This document shows, piece by piece, positions 7,974 through 16,249 of a DNA stretch of 64,000 nucleotides. Under the pieces are notes generated by a model. That model saw only the letters and a list, made by a program, of their open reading frames with translations, made no database searches and was not told the DNA's origin. The stretch comes from Acidobacteriota bacterium (GTDB lineage: Bacteria > Acidobacteriota > Blastocatellia > Pyrinomonadales > Pyrinomonadaceae), in contig QHXR01000028.1 in NCBI GenBank assembly GCA_003223025.1, positions 1 through 64,000 on the forward strand, written 5' to 3'. Made by a program: the position numbers and the translations under genes. Every line of letters begins with the position of its first letter. Positions within the stretch are counted from its first letter, which is position 1.

Positions 7974-8434
7974 TGGAAACGCTCGAACATCTCCGACAAC
8001 TATTCGAATACGACGATTGGGCGAATCGCCGGACGCTCGACACGCTCGAGACGAATTATTCAGACAGATCTCGTCGCATCCTTGCTCATATTCTCATCAC
8101 AAAGCAGGAATATTTCGATCGGCTCCACGGAAAGGATTCGACGGGCTTCGATTTCTGGCAGGACATCGACTTGGACGGTTGCCGCAAACTCGCCGTCACA
8201 ACAAACATAAATTTTCAAAGGCTGATGACTGAATCGGACGAGGCCGGACTTGATCGGATCGCGAACTACAAAACAAGTGAAGGCGTGTCTTACGAGAACA
8301 CTTATCGCGACCTTCTCATGCATGTGCTCTTTCACTCGTCGATACATCGCGGCAATATCGTCCTGAAAATGCGCGAAGACGGTTTGGAGCCTCCGAAAAT
8401 TGATTACATCCTTTATCTGCGCGAAAACGGTTAG
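7973..8434 (+). CDS. DinB-like four-helix protein
   Basis: 153 residues from the ATG overlapping the DUF2237 stop. It has the DinB layout: an N-terminal helix with DDWANRRTLD, a second helix with ILAHILITKQEYFDRL (first His metal ligand), and HVLFHSSIHRGNI (the paired His ligands). DinB-fold proteins bind a divalent metal and often act as thiol-dependent transferases; the substrate cannot be told. The open frame extends to 7832 only as a shadow of DUF2237. A long inverted repeat follows the stop codon. Confidence 0.85.
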   Translation: METLEHLRQLFEYDDWANRRTLDTLETNYSDRSRRILAHILITKQEYFDRLHGKDSTGFDFWQDIDLDGCRKLAVTTNINFQRLMTESDEAGLDRIANYKTSEGVSYENTYRDLLMHVLFHSSIHRGNIVLKMREDGLEPPKIDYILYLRENG

Positions 8435-8570
8435 CCCGCGAAAGACGTGAAGAACCTGCCCGCGAATAGCGCGAATGAGCGCTAATAAAAGAAAAGATTT
8501 TATTAGCGCTCATTCGCGCTATTCGCGGGCCAAATCATAGATTTTTTTCGCGTCTTTTCGCGGGCAAATT
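8433..8570. repeat. Nested inverted repeat, GCCCGCGAA family
   Basis: The inner part is a perfect 33-bp inverted repeat (8458-8490 and 8498-8530) with a 7-base loop. Outer imperfect arms (GCCCGCGAAAGACG and its complement) lie at 8434-8452 and 8550-8566. Related elements are at 9963-10187 and 34981-35051. It lies directly before scpA and may have displaced its original 5' end. Confidence 0.9.
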
Positions 8571-8661
8571 CTTCACTTGCCCGCACGCAGAATCCGACGA
8601 ACAATACACTTTCGATTTTCACAAAGAGACGGCCGAGATCACGACCGGATCGAGTGACGAA

Positions 8662-9372
8662 TTGAAACTCAAGCTCGGCGAATTCGCCGGCCCGCTCGAC
8701 CTATTGCTGTTTCTCATCCGGCAGGAGCAGGCGAACATCTTCGACATTCCGATCGCGAAGATCACCGACGAGTACGTCAAGTACATCCGTTTGATGAAAA
8801 GCCTCGACATCGCGGTCGCAGCGGATTTTCTTGTGATGGCGGCGACTTTGATCGAGATCAAGTCGAAGATGCTGCTGCCGCGTGATCCGTCCGAACAGGA
8901 AGAAGAGGCGATGGACGATCCGCGCAAAGAGCTCGTCGATCGTCTGCTCGAATACGAGAAGTTCAAAGCCGCAGCGGGAATGCTTCATGAAAAGACGACG
9001 GTCGAACAGGCGGTCTTTCAGCGCGGCAAGATCGAGTCTGACGATTCGAATGCGGAGATAAATGCATCGGTCTTCGACATCATCACCGTATTCCAAAAGA
9101 TCCTGTTGCGACATCGCGACGAGATCAAGATGGAGATCGCACGCGAAGAGATCTCGCTCTCGGATATGATCAAGACGCTAAAGCGGCGCATTTTCGAAGA
9201 AACGGAATTGAACATATTGGCCTTCTTCGAAGAGATGCACTCGAAGCGCGAGCTCGTCACCGCGTTCATCGCGGTGCTTGAGATCGTCAGAACGGAAAGC
9301 GTGAAGCTGATACAGAAAAAAACATTCGGGGAAATTATTTTGAAGGCGGTGACGAATGGAACCGGAAACTGA
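8662..9372 (+). CDS. scpA: Segregation and condensation protein A
   Basis: Kleisin subunit that bridges SMC heads in the condensin complex; works with ScpB, encoded immediately downstream. 236 residues from a TTG at 8662. Diagnostic stretches are KLGEFAGPLDLLLFLIRQEQ, DIPIAKITDEYVKYI, and the C-terminal winged helix near FFEEMHSKRELVTAFIAVLE. No ATG, GTG or other TTG lies in frame upstream. The frame is open to 8479, and translation from about 8599 gives plausible protein (EQYTFDFHKETAEIT). The true start may therefore have been lost to the repeat element, or TTG is used. Confidence 0.85.
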   Translation: MKLKLGEFAGPLDLLLFLIRQEQANIFDIPIAKITDEYVKYIRLMKSLDIAVAADFLVMAATLIEIKSKMLLPRDPSEQEEEAMDDPRKELVDRLLEYEKFKAAAGMLHEKTTVEQAVFQRGKIESDDSNAEINASVFDIITVFQKILLRHRDEIKMEIAREEISLSDMIKTLKRRIFEETELNILAFFEEMHSKRELVTAFIAVLEIVRTESVKLIQKKTFGEIILKAVTNGTGN

Positions 9373-9958
9373 AATCGAAACAGAAGTTGAAACTGAAATT
9401 GAAGAAGCGGCGCCCGTTCGCGAATCTGCTCGCGGAATGGCGGAGCTCGTCGCGATCGTCGAAGCTCTGATCTTCGTCGCGGACGAACCGATCACGACGA
9501 AATTGCTCGCGGAAGTTCTTAATGAAGATCGCGACGCCGTCGATGCGGCGGTGACTGAACTTCAAAAAGAATACGAAGGCCGCGAAAGCGGATTGCAGAT
9601 CCGCGAGATCGCCGGTGGATGGCAGCTCGCGACACGGACAGAGCTTCACGAAGATGTTCGAAAGTTTTTGAAGACACGTCCGTCGGCTAAGTTGTCGCTT
9701 GCCTCGCTCGAGACACTTGCGGTGATCGCGTACAAACAGCCGGTGACGGTTCCCGAGATCCTCGAGATCCGCGGCGTACAATCGGCTTCGGCGATCAAGA
9801 CTCTGCTAGAGAAACGACTGATCGTAACGAAAGGACACAAAGAAACCGTCGGACGCCCGATGCAGTACGGAACATCAAAGGAATTTCTCATCCAGTTCGG
9901 ATTGAAGGACCTGACCGAGTTGCCGAGTATTGAGGATTTCGAAGACTTGGCAGGATAA
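9356..9958 (+). CDS. scpB: Segregation and condensation protein B
   Basis: Partner of ScpA in the SMC-kleisin complex. 200 residues. The tandem winged-helix body is clear: LVAIVEALIFVADEPIT, IREIAGGWQLATRTE, SLASLETLAVIAYKQPVT, EILEIRGVQSASAIKTLLEK, and HKETVGRPMQYGTSKEFL. An acidic, repetitive N-terminal tail (about 18 residues, mostly Glu and Thr) precedes the domain. The ATG lies 17 bases inside scpA, which implies translational coupling. Confidence 0.95.
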   Translation: MEPETEIETEVETEIEEAAPVRESARGMAELVAIVEALIFVADEPITTKLLAEVLNEDRDAVDAAVTELQKEYEGRESGLQIREIAGGWQLATRTELHEDVRKFLKTRPSAKLSLASLETLAVIAYKQPVTVPEILEIRGVQSASAIKTLLEKRLIVTKGHKETVGRPMQYGTSKEFLIQFGLKDLTELPSIEDFEDLAG

Positions 9959-9962
9959 GAGT

Positions 9963-10187
9963 TTGCCCGCGAAATACGGGTCAGTACCACCTGCGGTAGC
10001 GGGTGGGTTCTTCCCGGAGTAAGGACAGAACTGCCCGCGAAATACGCGAAAGGACGCGAAAAAAAGAAGAAAGCTATTTGCCCGCGAATAACGCTAGTAC
10101 CGCTAATGAAGACAGGATTTCTACTAGTGTGAATTCGCGTTATTCGCGGGCAAAATAGCTTTCCTCATGTTCGCGTATTCGCGGGCA
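9963..10187. repeat. Nested inverted repeats, GCCCGCGAA family
   Basis: Outer arms TGCCCGCGAAATACGCGAA (10032-10050) and its near complement (10170-10187) enclose inner arms at about 10069-10093 and 10137-10162, around a central loop. The 280-base gap between scpB and rluB holds no gene. Confidence 0.85.
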
Positions 10188-10238
10188 CTTCTTCTTTCGT
10201 GTTCTGCACTCTTCCGGTCTCTGCGTTAGAATCTCAAC

Positions 10239-11675
10239 GTGCAAGAAAGATTACAGAAATTAATCGCCCAGGCCGGGATATCTTCGCGGCGTGGGTCGGA
10301 AGAGATAATCAAAGCCGGCGAGGTCACCGTTAACGGCAAGGTCGCAGTGCTGGGAACTAAGGCCGATCCAGATACGGACCACATAAAAGTTCGCGGCAAG
10401 CTTATCAATCTAAAAATTCACGCGAAAGAGAATACGTACATTCTCCTTAACAAGCCGAAAGGATATCTCTCGAGCGTTTCCGATCCGCAGCATCGGCCGC
10501 TAGTGACCGATCTGATCAAGGGCGTCGGAAAACTTCATCCCGTCGGACGGCTCGACTTCAATACTGAAGGCCTCATCATCCTGACAAACGATGGCGAATT
10601 CACAAACGCCATAACAACATCAAAACGGATCCCGAAGATCTATCAGGTAAAAACCAAAGGGATGCCAACCGAAGTCGCGATAAGAAAACTACGGCGCGGA
10701 ATAATGCTCGAGGACGGTTACAAAACCGCACCGGCGGACATCAAGATACTGAAACCGACTGACAAGAACGGATGGTACGAGGTGACTTTGTACGAAGGTC
10801 ACAATCAGCAGATCAGAAAAATGTTCGACGCGGTCGCTCACTCGGTCGTAAAGCTAAAGCGGATCGCGATCGGGCCGATAACCGATATGGGATTGTCAGT
10901 CGGTCGCTCGCGGCCGCTGACCGAGGAAGAGATCACCGCGTTGAGATCAGGGCAGAGTGCGATTCTGAAGAACCGAGCAGCCGCGCACGGTCTGAGTCGT
11001 GAGTCAAAGGACCGCCCGTCGCGCCCGGCACCGACCCGCGAGTTAAGGAACCGGCCATCACGTCCAAGCTCAAGTCGCGAGGACCGACCTTCACGTCCAA
11101 GCTCAAGTCGCGAGGATCGACCGTCGCGTCCAAGTTCGAGTCGTGATTCAAGGGACCGACCGTCAGGTCTAGACGCGAGCCGTGATTCGAGAAGCCGACC
11201 TTCAGGTCCGAGCTCGAGTCGTGATTCAAGGGATCGACCGTCAGGTCCAAGCTCGAGTCGTGAGGACCGACCGTCACGTCCGAGCGCGAGTCGTGATTCC
11301 AGGAGCCGACCGTCACGTCCGAGCGCGAGTCGTGATTCTAGGAGCCGGCCGTCAGGTCCAAGCTCGAGTCGTGAGGACCGACCGTCACGTCCGAGCGCAA
11401 GTCGTGATTCCAGGAGCCGACCGTCAGGTCCAAGCGCGAGTCGTGATTCGAAGGACCGTCCGTCAAGTAGAAGTGGGAGTCGCGAGTCAGAGAACCGACC
11501 GTCAGGCCAAAGTTCGAGTCGTGAGGCAAGGAACCGTCCGTCCGCGAATAGCTCGGGCGGTAATTCGAAGTACTTACCGTCGGGTCAGAGTGCCAGCCGT
11601 CAGTCAAAAAATCGACCATCACGAGGTAACAGCCCTCGCCAGAGGAAGGGTCCCGGCAGGGACGACCGTCGGTAG
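10239..11675 (+). CDS. rluB: RluB-type pseudouridine synthase with long repetitive basic tail
   Basis: Converts uridine to pseudouridine, in this family in 23S rRNA. It starts at GTG 10239. An S4 RNA-binding domain (about residues 1-60, LQKLIAQAGISSRRGSEEII) is followed by the RsuA/RluB catalytic domain (about 65-240). The catalytic Asp106 is in GRLDFNTEGL, and the family motif NQQIRKMFDAVAHSV is present. From about residue 245 to 478 comes a low-complexity tail of SRDSRSRPSGPSS-like units, highly basic and probably disordered, perhaps RNA-binding. The family is usually about 240-290 residues, so the tail is exceptional. Exact target site is not proven. Confidence 0.85.
   Translation: MQERLQKLIAQAGISSRRGSEEIIKAGEVTVNGKVAVLGTKADPDTDHIKVRGKLINLKIHAKENTYILLNKPKGYLSSVSDPQHRPLVTDLIKGVGKLHPVGRLDFNTEGLIILTNDGEFTNAITTSKRIPKIYQVKTKGMPTEVAIRKLRRGIMLEDGYKTAPADIKILKPTDKNGWYEVTLYEGHNQQIRKMFDAVAHSVVKLKRIAIGPITDMGLSVGRSRPLTEEEITALRSGQSAILKNRAAAHGLSRESKDRPSRPAPTRELRNRPSRPSSSREDRPSRPSSSREDRPSRPSSSRDSRDRPSGLDASRDSRSRPSGPSSSRDSRDRPSGPSSSREDRPSRPSASRDSRSRPSRPSASRDSRSRPSGPSSSREDRPSRPSASRDSRSRPSGPSASRDSKDRPSSRSGSRESENRPSGQSSSREARNRPSANSSGGNSKYLPSGQSASRQSKNRPSRGNSPRQRKGPGRDDRR
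11010..11640 (+). repeat. Coding tandem repeat in the rluB tail
   Basis: Degenerate units of about 33 and 39 bases encode SREDRPSRPSS and SRDSRSRPSGPSA-type peptides, repeated more than a dozen times. The array has few stop codons in other frames, which creates spurious open frames on both strands. Confidence 0.88.
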
Positions 11676-11709
11676 CCGGAGTTATAGTTCGGCAGCCGCG
11701 AACTCAAGC

Positions 11710-11763
11710 ATAAAGTCCCGCAGGGACGGCCTATTGGTGTCGGTCGTCGCTGCGGGACTTCAT
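11710..11763. repeat. Hairpin AAGTCCCGCAG/CTGCGGGACTT
   Basis: An 11-bp stem encloses about 26 bases. It lies after rluB and may act as its terminator, although no T run follows. The remainder of 11676-11857 holds no gene. Confidence 0.6.
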
Positions 11764-11857
11764 GATGTTCCGACCATTACGAGCGATGATCCGTGGCTGT
11801 CAACGCTAATCCGCTTCGCGGACCGCACGCTTCTATTCCAAACTGATGATTGCTTTT

Positions 11858-12295
11858 CTAACGGAGAGCCCGATGTTCGACCATCAAACAAAGATCCTGC
11901 ACTACCTTGATCCCGGCCTTCGCCCAAACTTCCGCTGCTGCATCGTTTCGAATTCCCGACTGCACCCAAACTGATTTCGGCTTCGCTTCCAGGATCTCTT
12001 CGACGTGCTTCGGAATATCTACGCCGCGTCGGAACACGTTGACCATGTCGATCTCACCCGGCACTTTGCGCAGATCGCGATAGACTTTCTCGCCGAGGAT
12101 CTCCGTTACTTCCGGATAATAAACCGGGACGGGAACGATCTCGAAGCCGGAGCTCTGCATGTATTTCGAAACATAGAACGCCGGTTGCGAGGAATGCGAT
12201 TCGGGTTTGATGCCGAGCACCGCGATGCGTTTTGTCTCGCGAAGAAGCTCCCTGATGCGGGTGTCGGAGGTGAGGATATTATCTTGCCATTCCAT
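11858..12295 (-). CDS. CoA-binding domain protein (YccU-like)
   Basis: 145 residues from the ATG at 12295. It has a Rossmann-type CoA-binding fold: KRIAVLGIKPESHSSQPAFY (glycine-containing first loop), EIVPVPVYYPEV, VDIPKHVEEILEAKPKSVWV, and QSGIRNDAAAEVWAKAGIKV. It ends VVQDLCLMVEH, where the family typically has a DxCxxxEH-like finish. These stand-alone domains resemble the succinyl-CoA synthetase alpha N-terminus and have no assigned reaction. The frame is open to 12445, but the first 50 residues lack family similarity. It is transcribed away from the acyl-CoA dehydrogenase gene; 12296-12516 would hold both promoters and shows no other gene. Confidence 0.85.
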   Translation of the reverse strand: MEWQDNILTSDTRIRELLRETKRIAVLGIKPESHSSQPAFYVSKYMQSSGFEIVPVPVYYPEVTEILGEKVYRDLRKVPGEIDMVNVFRRGVDIPKHVEEILEAKPKSVWVQSGIRNDAAAEVWAKAGIKVVQDLCLMVEHRALR

Positions 12296-12516
12296 AATTA
12301 AGCGAAGCGGATCAGTACGCGTTTTGCAGTAGCTCAGCAAGATCGACGAGCGATGATCACGTAGAAATATTCTAAACAAATCCTGAATCGATTGATATAT
12401 TTCTGCGGCTTGGCGTCTTTCCGCAAAAGTCTGAAGCTCACGCAAAAAGCCTAAGACGCAGACCGGTCGATTTACAGTGCGTAGCTACACGAGATAGACT
12501 CTCGTAATAAAACCAT

Positions 12517-13659
12517 ATGAATTTTGAGCTAAACGAAGAACAGCTTCAGATAAAGCACAGTGTGCGCGAATTCGCGGAGAGCGAGATCAAACCGTACGCG
12601 CTCGAGTGGGATGAAACTCAGCACTTCCCTGTCGAGCTTCGCCCAAAACTAGCCGAGCTCGGATTGCTCGGTATTTTATTTCCCGAAGAGTACGGCGGTG
12701 CCGCGATGGGATACGTCGAGTACGCGACGATCATCGAAGAGCTCGGCCGAGTGTGCGGAGCTGTTGGATTGTCGGTAGCGGCGCATAACTCGCTTTGTTC
12801 GAATCATCTCTACATGTTCGGCAGCGAAGAGCAGAAGCAGAAGTATCTCGTTCCTCTCGCGAGCGGCGAATCGTTCGGTGCATGGGGACTGACCGAATCG
12901 CAGGCCGGATCCGATTCCGCCGGAACTCGGACGAATGCAGTGCGCTCGAACGGAGGATGGAAAGTTAACGGATCGAAAAACTTCATCACACATGCGATCG
13001 CGTGCGAGACGCTGGTCGCGGTTGCGGTCACCGACAAATCGAAAGGCAATCGCGGCATTTCCGCTTTTGTGTTTGATAAGTCGATGGAAGGATTCCGTTC
13101 GGATAAAAAAGAGAACAAGCTCGGCATGAGGGCGTCGGAAACGGCGTCCGTTGTTTTTGAAGATTGCTATGTACCCGAAGAGAATCTGCTCGGAACCGAG
13201 GGCGAAGGTTTTCTCCAGTGCATGCAAGTTCTCGACGGCGGCCGCATCTCGATCGCCGCGCTTTCCGTCGGCATCGCTCAGGGCGCTTATGAAGCCGCGG
13301 TGAAATATGCGAAAGAGCGGCAGCAGTTCGGCAAGCCTATCGCCGAGTTTCAGGCGATCCAGTTCAAGCTCGCGGACATGGCGACTCAGACCGAAGCCGC
13401 ACGGCTCTTAACTCTTCAGGCTGCGGCGTTGAAAGATGCCGGCAAAGCGACGACGCAGCAGTCGGCGATGGCGAAACTCTTCGCATCGGAGACGGCAGTC
13501 AAGGTTTCGGAAGAGTCGATCCAGATCCACGGCGGGTACGGTTATACGAAAGATTATCCGGCGGAAAAATACTGGCGCGATTCGAAGCTCTGCACGATCG
13601 GCGAAGGTACATCCGAGATCCAGCGAATGGTGATCGCGAAGCAATTGCTGAAAGTGTGA
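12517..13659 (+). CDS. Acyl-CoA dehydrogenase
   Basis: FAD flavoprotein that introduces a double bond into acyl-CoA, passing electrons to ETF. 380 residues, the standard short/branched-chain size. Visible signatures are [17 protein letters not shown] (FAD/substrate loop), [18 protein letters not shown], and [21 protein letters not shown]. The catalytic base is Glu363 in GEGTSEIQR. Chain-length specificity cannot be fixed by eye; butyryl- or isovaleryl-type are plausible. A perfect 51-bp inverted repeat begins three bases after the stop. It fits with the methylmalonyl-CoA genes elsewhere in the window. Confidence 0.93.
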   Translation: MNFELNEEQLQIKHSVREFAESEIKPYALEWDETQHFPVELRPKLAELGLLGILFPEEYGGAAMGYVEYATIIEELGRVCGAVGLSVAAHNSLCSNHLYMFGSEEQKQKYLVPLASGESFGAWGLTESQAGSDSAGTRTNAVRSNGGWKVNGSKNFITHAIACETLVAVAVTDKSKGNRGISAFVFDKSMEGFRSDKKENKLGMRASETASVVFEDCYVPEENLLGTEGEGFLQCMQVLDGGRISIAALSVGIAQGAYEAAVKYAKERQQFGKPIAEFQAIQFKLADMATQTEAARLLTLQAAALKDAGKATTQQSAMAKLFASETAVKVSEESIQIHGGYGYTKDYPAEKYWRDSKLCTIGEGTSEIQRMVIAKQLLKV

Positions 13660-13661
13660 GG

Positions 13662-13791
13662 GTTCAGAGTGCGCGATTTATCGCGTTAGCGCGGCTGTGC
13701 CGCAATAAAAGGGAAACGACTTTGGCTTTCCGTCGAAAATCCTTTTATTGCGGCACAGCCGCGCTAACGCGATAAATCGCGCACTCTGAAC
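13662..13791. repeat. Perfect 51-bp inverted repeat
   Basis: Arms at 13662-13712 and 13741-13791 are perfectly complementary, with a 28-base loop containing GGCTTTCCGTCGA. The arm carries GCGGCTGTGCCGC, shared with the element at 40153-40292. It could terminate transcription from the acyl-CoA dehydrogenase gene. Confidence 0.95.
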
Positions 13792-13882
13792 TTACCACCG
13801 CCGTTTCAGCGTTGCATCCGTGAAACACCTGCGCTATGCTTCCTGTCCGACAAAAATTTGATTCGAAGGAGTGACATTGATT

Positions 13883-14407
13883 ATGAGTTCTACAGGAGTT
13901 AGTTCTAACAATATCGCGACGGCATTAGTCGCCGAGATCGAGCACGAAGCAGGAGTGACCCGAACCATTCTTGAGCGTATTCCGGCAGAAAAGTTCGACT
14001 GGAAACCGCATGAAAAGTCGATGACATTCGGTCGGCTGGCAAGCCACGTCGCCGAGATGTTCGGCTGGACGCCGCCCACGATGGAGCAGCCCGAGTTGGA
14101 TTTCTCGAAGATGGACTACAAACCCTTCGAGCCGAAGACAACGGAGGAGCTGGTCGAGTTCCTCGATAAGAATGTCACCGAAGCAATCGCGTCATTGAAG
14201 TCCTCTTCGGACGAACGGTTCATGGAAAACTGGACCATGCGAAACGGCGAGCAGGTTTATTTCACGATGCCGAAGATCGCCGTGATGCGTTCATTCGTCA
14301 TGAATCACATCATTCACCATCGCGGTCAACTGTCGGTTTATCTTCGACTCAACGATATCGCCGTCCCGTCGATCTACGGACCGTCGGCCGATGAAGGGAC
14401 AATGTAA
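13883..14407 (+). CDS. DinB family protein
   Basis: 174 residues from the ATG at 13883, preceded by AAGGAG at 13867-13872. An in-frame GTG at 13871 overlaps that ribosome site, so I reject it. Family hallmarks are LVAEIEHEAGVTRTILERIP, FDWKPHEKSMTFGRLASHVA (His metal ligand), and VMNHIIHHRGQLSVYLRLN (paired His ligands). The last motif ends in the typical LNDIAVPSIYGPSADE. DinB-like enzymes are usually metal-dependent thiol transferases; the substrate is unknown. This is a different subfamily from the DinB protein at 7973. Confidence 0.9.
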   Translation: MSSTGVSSNNIATALVAEIEHEAGVTRTILERIPAEKFDWKPHEKSMTFGRLASHVAEMFGWTPPTMEQPELDFSKMDYKPFEPKTTEELVEFLDKNVTEAIASLKSSSDERFMENWTMRNGEQVYFTMPKIAVMRSFVMNHIIHHRGQLSVYLRLNDIAVPSIYGPSADEGTM

Positions 14408-14429
14408 GAGTTTTTGCAGGAATGAAGTA

Positions 14430-14684
14430 ATCGAAGTTCGAAGGATTCTTGTCGCCAAAGGCGACGAACATTAAAGCCTAGGGTTGAAGGCCGAAAGGCC
14501 GAAACCCTAGGTCCAGGCATCAGTGATTCCGACCCTGAAGGGGTCGAACAAGCTACACGTTGTTCGACCCCTTCAGGGTCGGATCGTTTTTGCCAATCTT
14601 ACCTAGGGTTACGCTCGCTCTGCTCGCTCACCCTAGGCTTTAATGTTCGTCGCCTTTGGCGACAAGAATGCTTCGAACTTCGAT
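14430..14684. repeat. Composite nested inverted repeat
   Basis: Outer arms run inward from 14430 and 14684 (ATCGAAGTTCGAAG...; GTCGCCAAAGGCGAC; CCTAGGGTT and complements). The centre is a perfect 24-bp hairpin, 14528-14551 with 14560-14583, loop 8. The 386-base gap before meaB has no gene. Confidence 0.9.
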
Positions 14685-14793
14685 TTCTCTTTCTCCACCT
14701 CATCCACTCCATCCTGTTTGAAACCCCTTTGCCGCCACGCTGTTTTCGTTTTATTTCCGAAAATGAGAAGATGACAGTTCTAATTTTGCACCG

Positions 14794-16143
14794 ATGACAG
14801 TGTCTATAGACAAGCTTTTAGCAGGGGATACTCGCGCCATCGCGCGTGCGATCACGACTGTCGAAAATGGCGTCGACGGAGCTGTCGAGTTGATGAAAGC
14901 TGTCTTCGCAAAGACGGGCAGAGCTCTCGTCATCGGAATTACCGGAGCTCCGGGTGCCGGAAAATCATCGCTCGTCGATAAGCTCGCACTCCATTACAGA
15001 GACAAGGGCGAACGCGTAGGCATCATCTGCGTCGATCCGACGAGCCCGTTTTCGGGTGGTGCGATCCTCGGCGATCGCATCCGGATGGCGACCTTGGGAC
15101 TCGATAAGAACGTTTTCATCCGTTCGATGGCGACACGCGGGAATCTCGGCGGACTTTCGCGTGCGACGGCCGATGCGGTCGCGATACTCGATGCCGCGGG
15201 CTTCGACAAGGTCATCGTCGAAACGGTCGGTGTCGGACAGGATGAGGTCGAGATCGTAAAGACAGCCGATGTCTCGATCGTCGTGCTCGTCCCGGGAATG
15301 GGTGACGATATCCAGGCAATCAAGGCCGGGATCATGGAGATCGGCGACGTATTCGCGATCAACAAAGCCGATCGTGAAGGCGTGCTCCGAACTCAGAAGG
15401 AGCTCGAAGCGTTGCTCTCACTCGCTCACCGTCCGGATTTCTGGAATCCACCCATCGTCAAGACCATCGCCACCGAAAATAAGGGCATCGAAGACCTTTC
15501 GACGGCCATCGAATCGTATCGAGCCTTTCAGAAGCAAGGGGACGCGAGTTTGACAAGAAAAAAGGCGATCGCACACTGGCGGCTGATCGAGCTGCTACGC
15601 GAGCGACTTCTCACGGATATGCTGCGTCGCACCGGCTCCGAGACCGAGCTCGACGATCTCGCCGGACGTATCGCTTCGAAAGAGATCGATCTTTATTCGG
15701 CCGTCGAAGAACTCGTCGGACCGACCTTAAGTAAAGGCCCCGGACTGCGTTATATAAATCATCTGGGAGTCGCGACAAAAGGGATCGATGAAGCTCTGGG
15801 CTTCTGGGTCGACGCGCTTGGACTCGAAAATGTCCATACTGAGGTCGTCGAAGATCAGAAGGTCCGCGTCGCGATGCTCCCGATCGGCGAGAGTCGGATC
15901 GAGCTTTTGGAACCGACGAGCGACGACTCGCCGATATCGAAATTTATCGAAAAACGCGGCGGAGGTATCCATCATATTGCCGTCGAAGTCGGTGATATCG
16001 AGTCTGTTTTAGCGAAACTAAAGGCGAAAGGCGTGCGTTTAATCGATGAAGTTCCGAGGACCGGTGCTGAGGGATGCCTCGTGGCATTCATCCATCCGAG
16101 TTCCGCGAACGGTGTCCTGCTTGAGCTTGTCCAAACAAAATAA
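14794..16143 (+). CDS. meaB: MeaB GTPase fused to methylmalonyl-CoA epimerase
   Basis: 449 residues, two enzymes in one chain. Residues 1 to about 310 are the MeaB/ArgK G3E GTPase that protects and reloads methylmalonyl-CoA mutase. Its P-loop is GAPGAGKS at 51-58, followed by GIICVDPTSPFSGGAILGDR and the VETVGVGQDEVEIV switch region. Residues about 314-449 are a VOC-fold methylmalonyl-CoA epimerase: INHLGVATKGIDEALGF, SRIELLEPTSDDSPISKFI, and GGGIHHIAVEVGDIES. His and Glu ligands are in place in both halves of the VOC fold. In most bacteria these are separate genes. The mutase subunit itself is encoded 16 kb away at 31193. Confidence 0.92.
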   Translation: MTVSIDKLLAGDTRAIARAITTVENGVDGAVELMKAVFAKTGRALVIGITGAPGAGKSSLVDKLALHYRDKGERVGIICVDPTSPFSGGAILGDRIRMATLGLDKNVFIRSMATRGNLGGLSRATADAVAILDAAGFDKVIVETVGVGQDEVEIVKTADVSIVVLVPGMGDDIQAIKAGIMEIGDVFAINKADREGVLRTQKELEALLSLAHRPDFWNPPIVKTIATENKGIEDLSTAIESYRAFQKQGDASLTRKKAIAHWRLIELLRERLLTDMLRRTGSETELDDLAGRIASKEIDLYSAVEELVGPTLSKGPGLRYINHLGVATKGIDEALGFWVDALGLENVHTEVVEDQKVRVAMLPIGESRIELLEPTSDDSPISKFIEKRGGGIHHIAVEVGDIESVLAKLKAKGVRLIDEVPRTGAEGCLVAFIHPSSANGVLLELVQTK

Positions 16144-16249
16144 TTGTCCGGGTTCATAGGAAGAAAAGGCTATTTTTGGTAAGATTGCCGTTTGAATTTT
16201 TCAACCGGTTTACAACATAAGAGTTTAGTTATAAGTGAGGATCTGAACA

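Noticed and set aside
10933-11910. Long open frames on both strands over the rluB tail
   Set aside because: They are shadows of the stop-poor tandem repeat and have no domain features.
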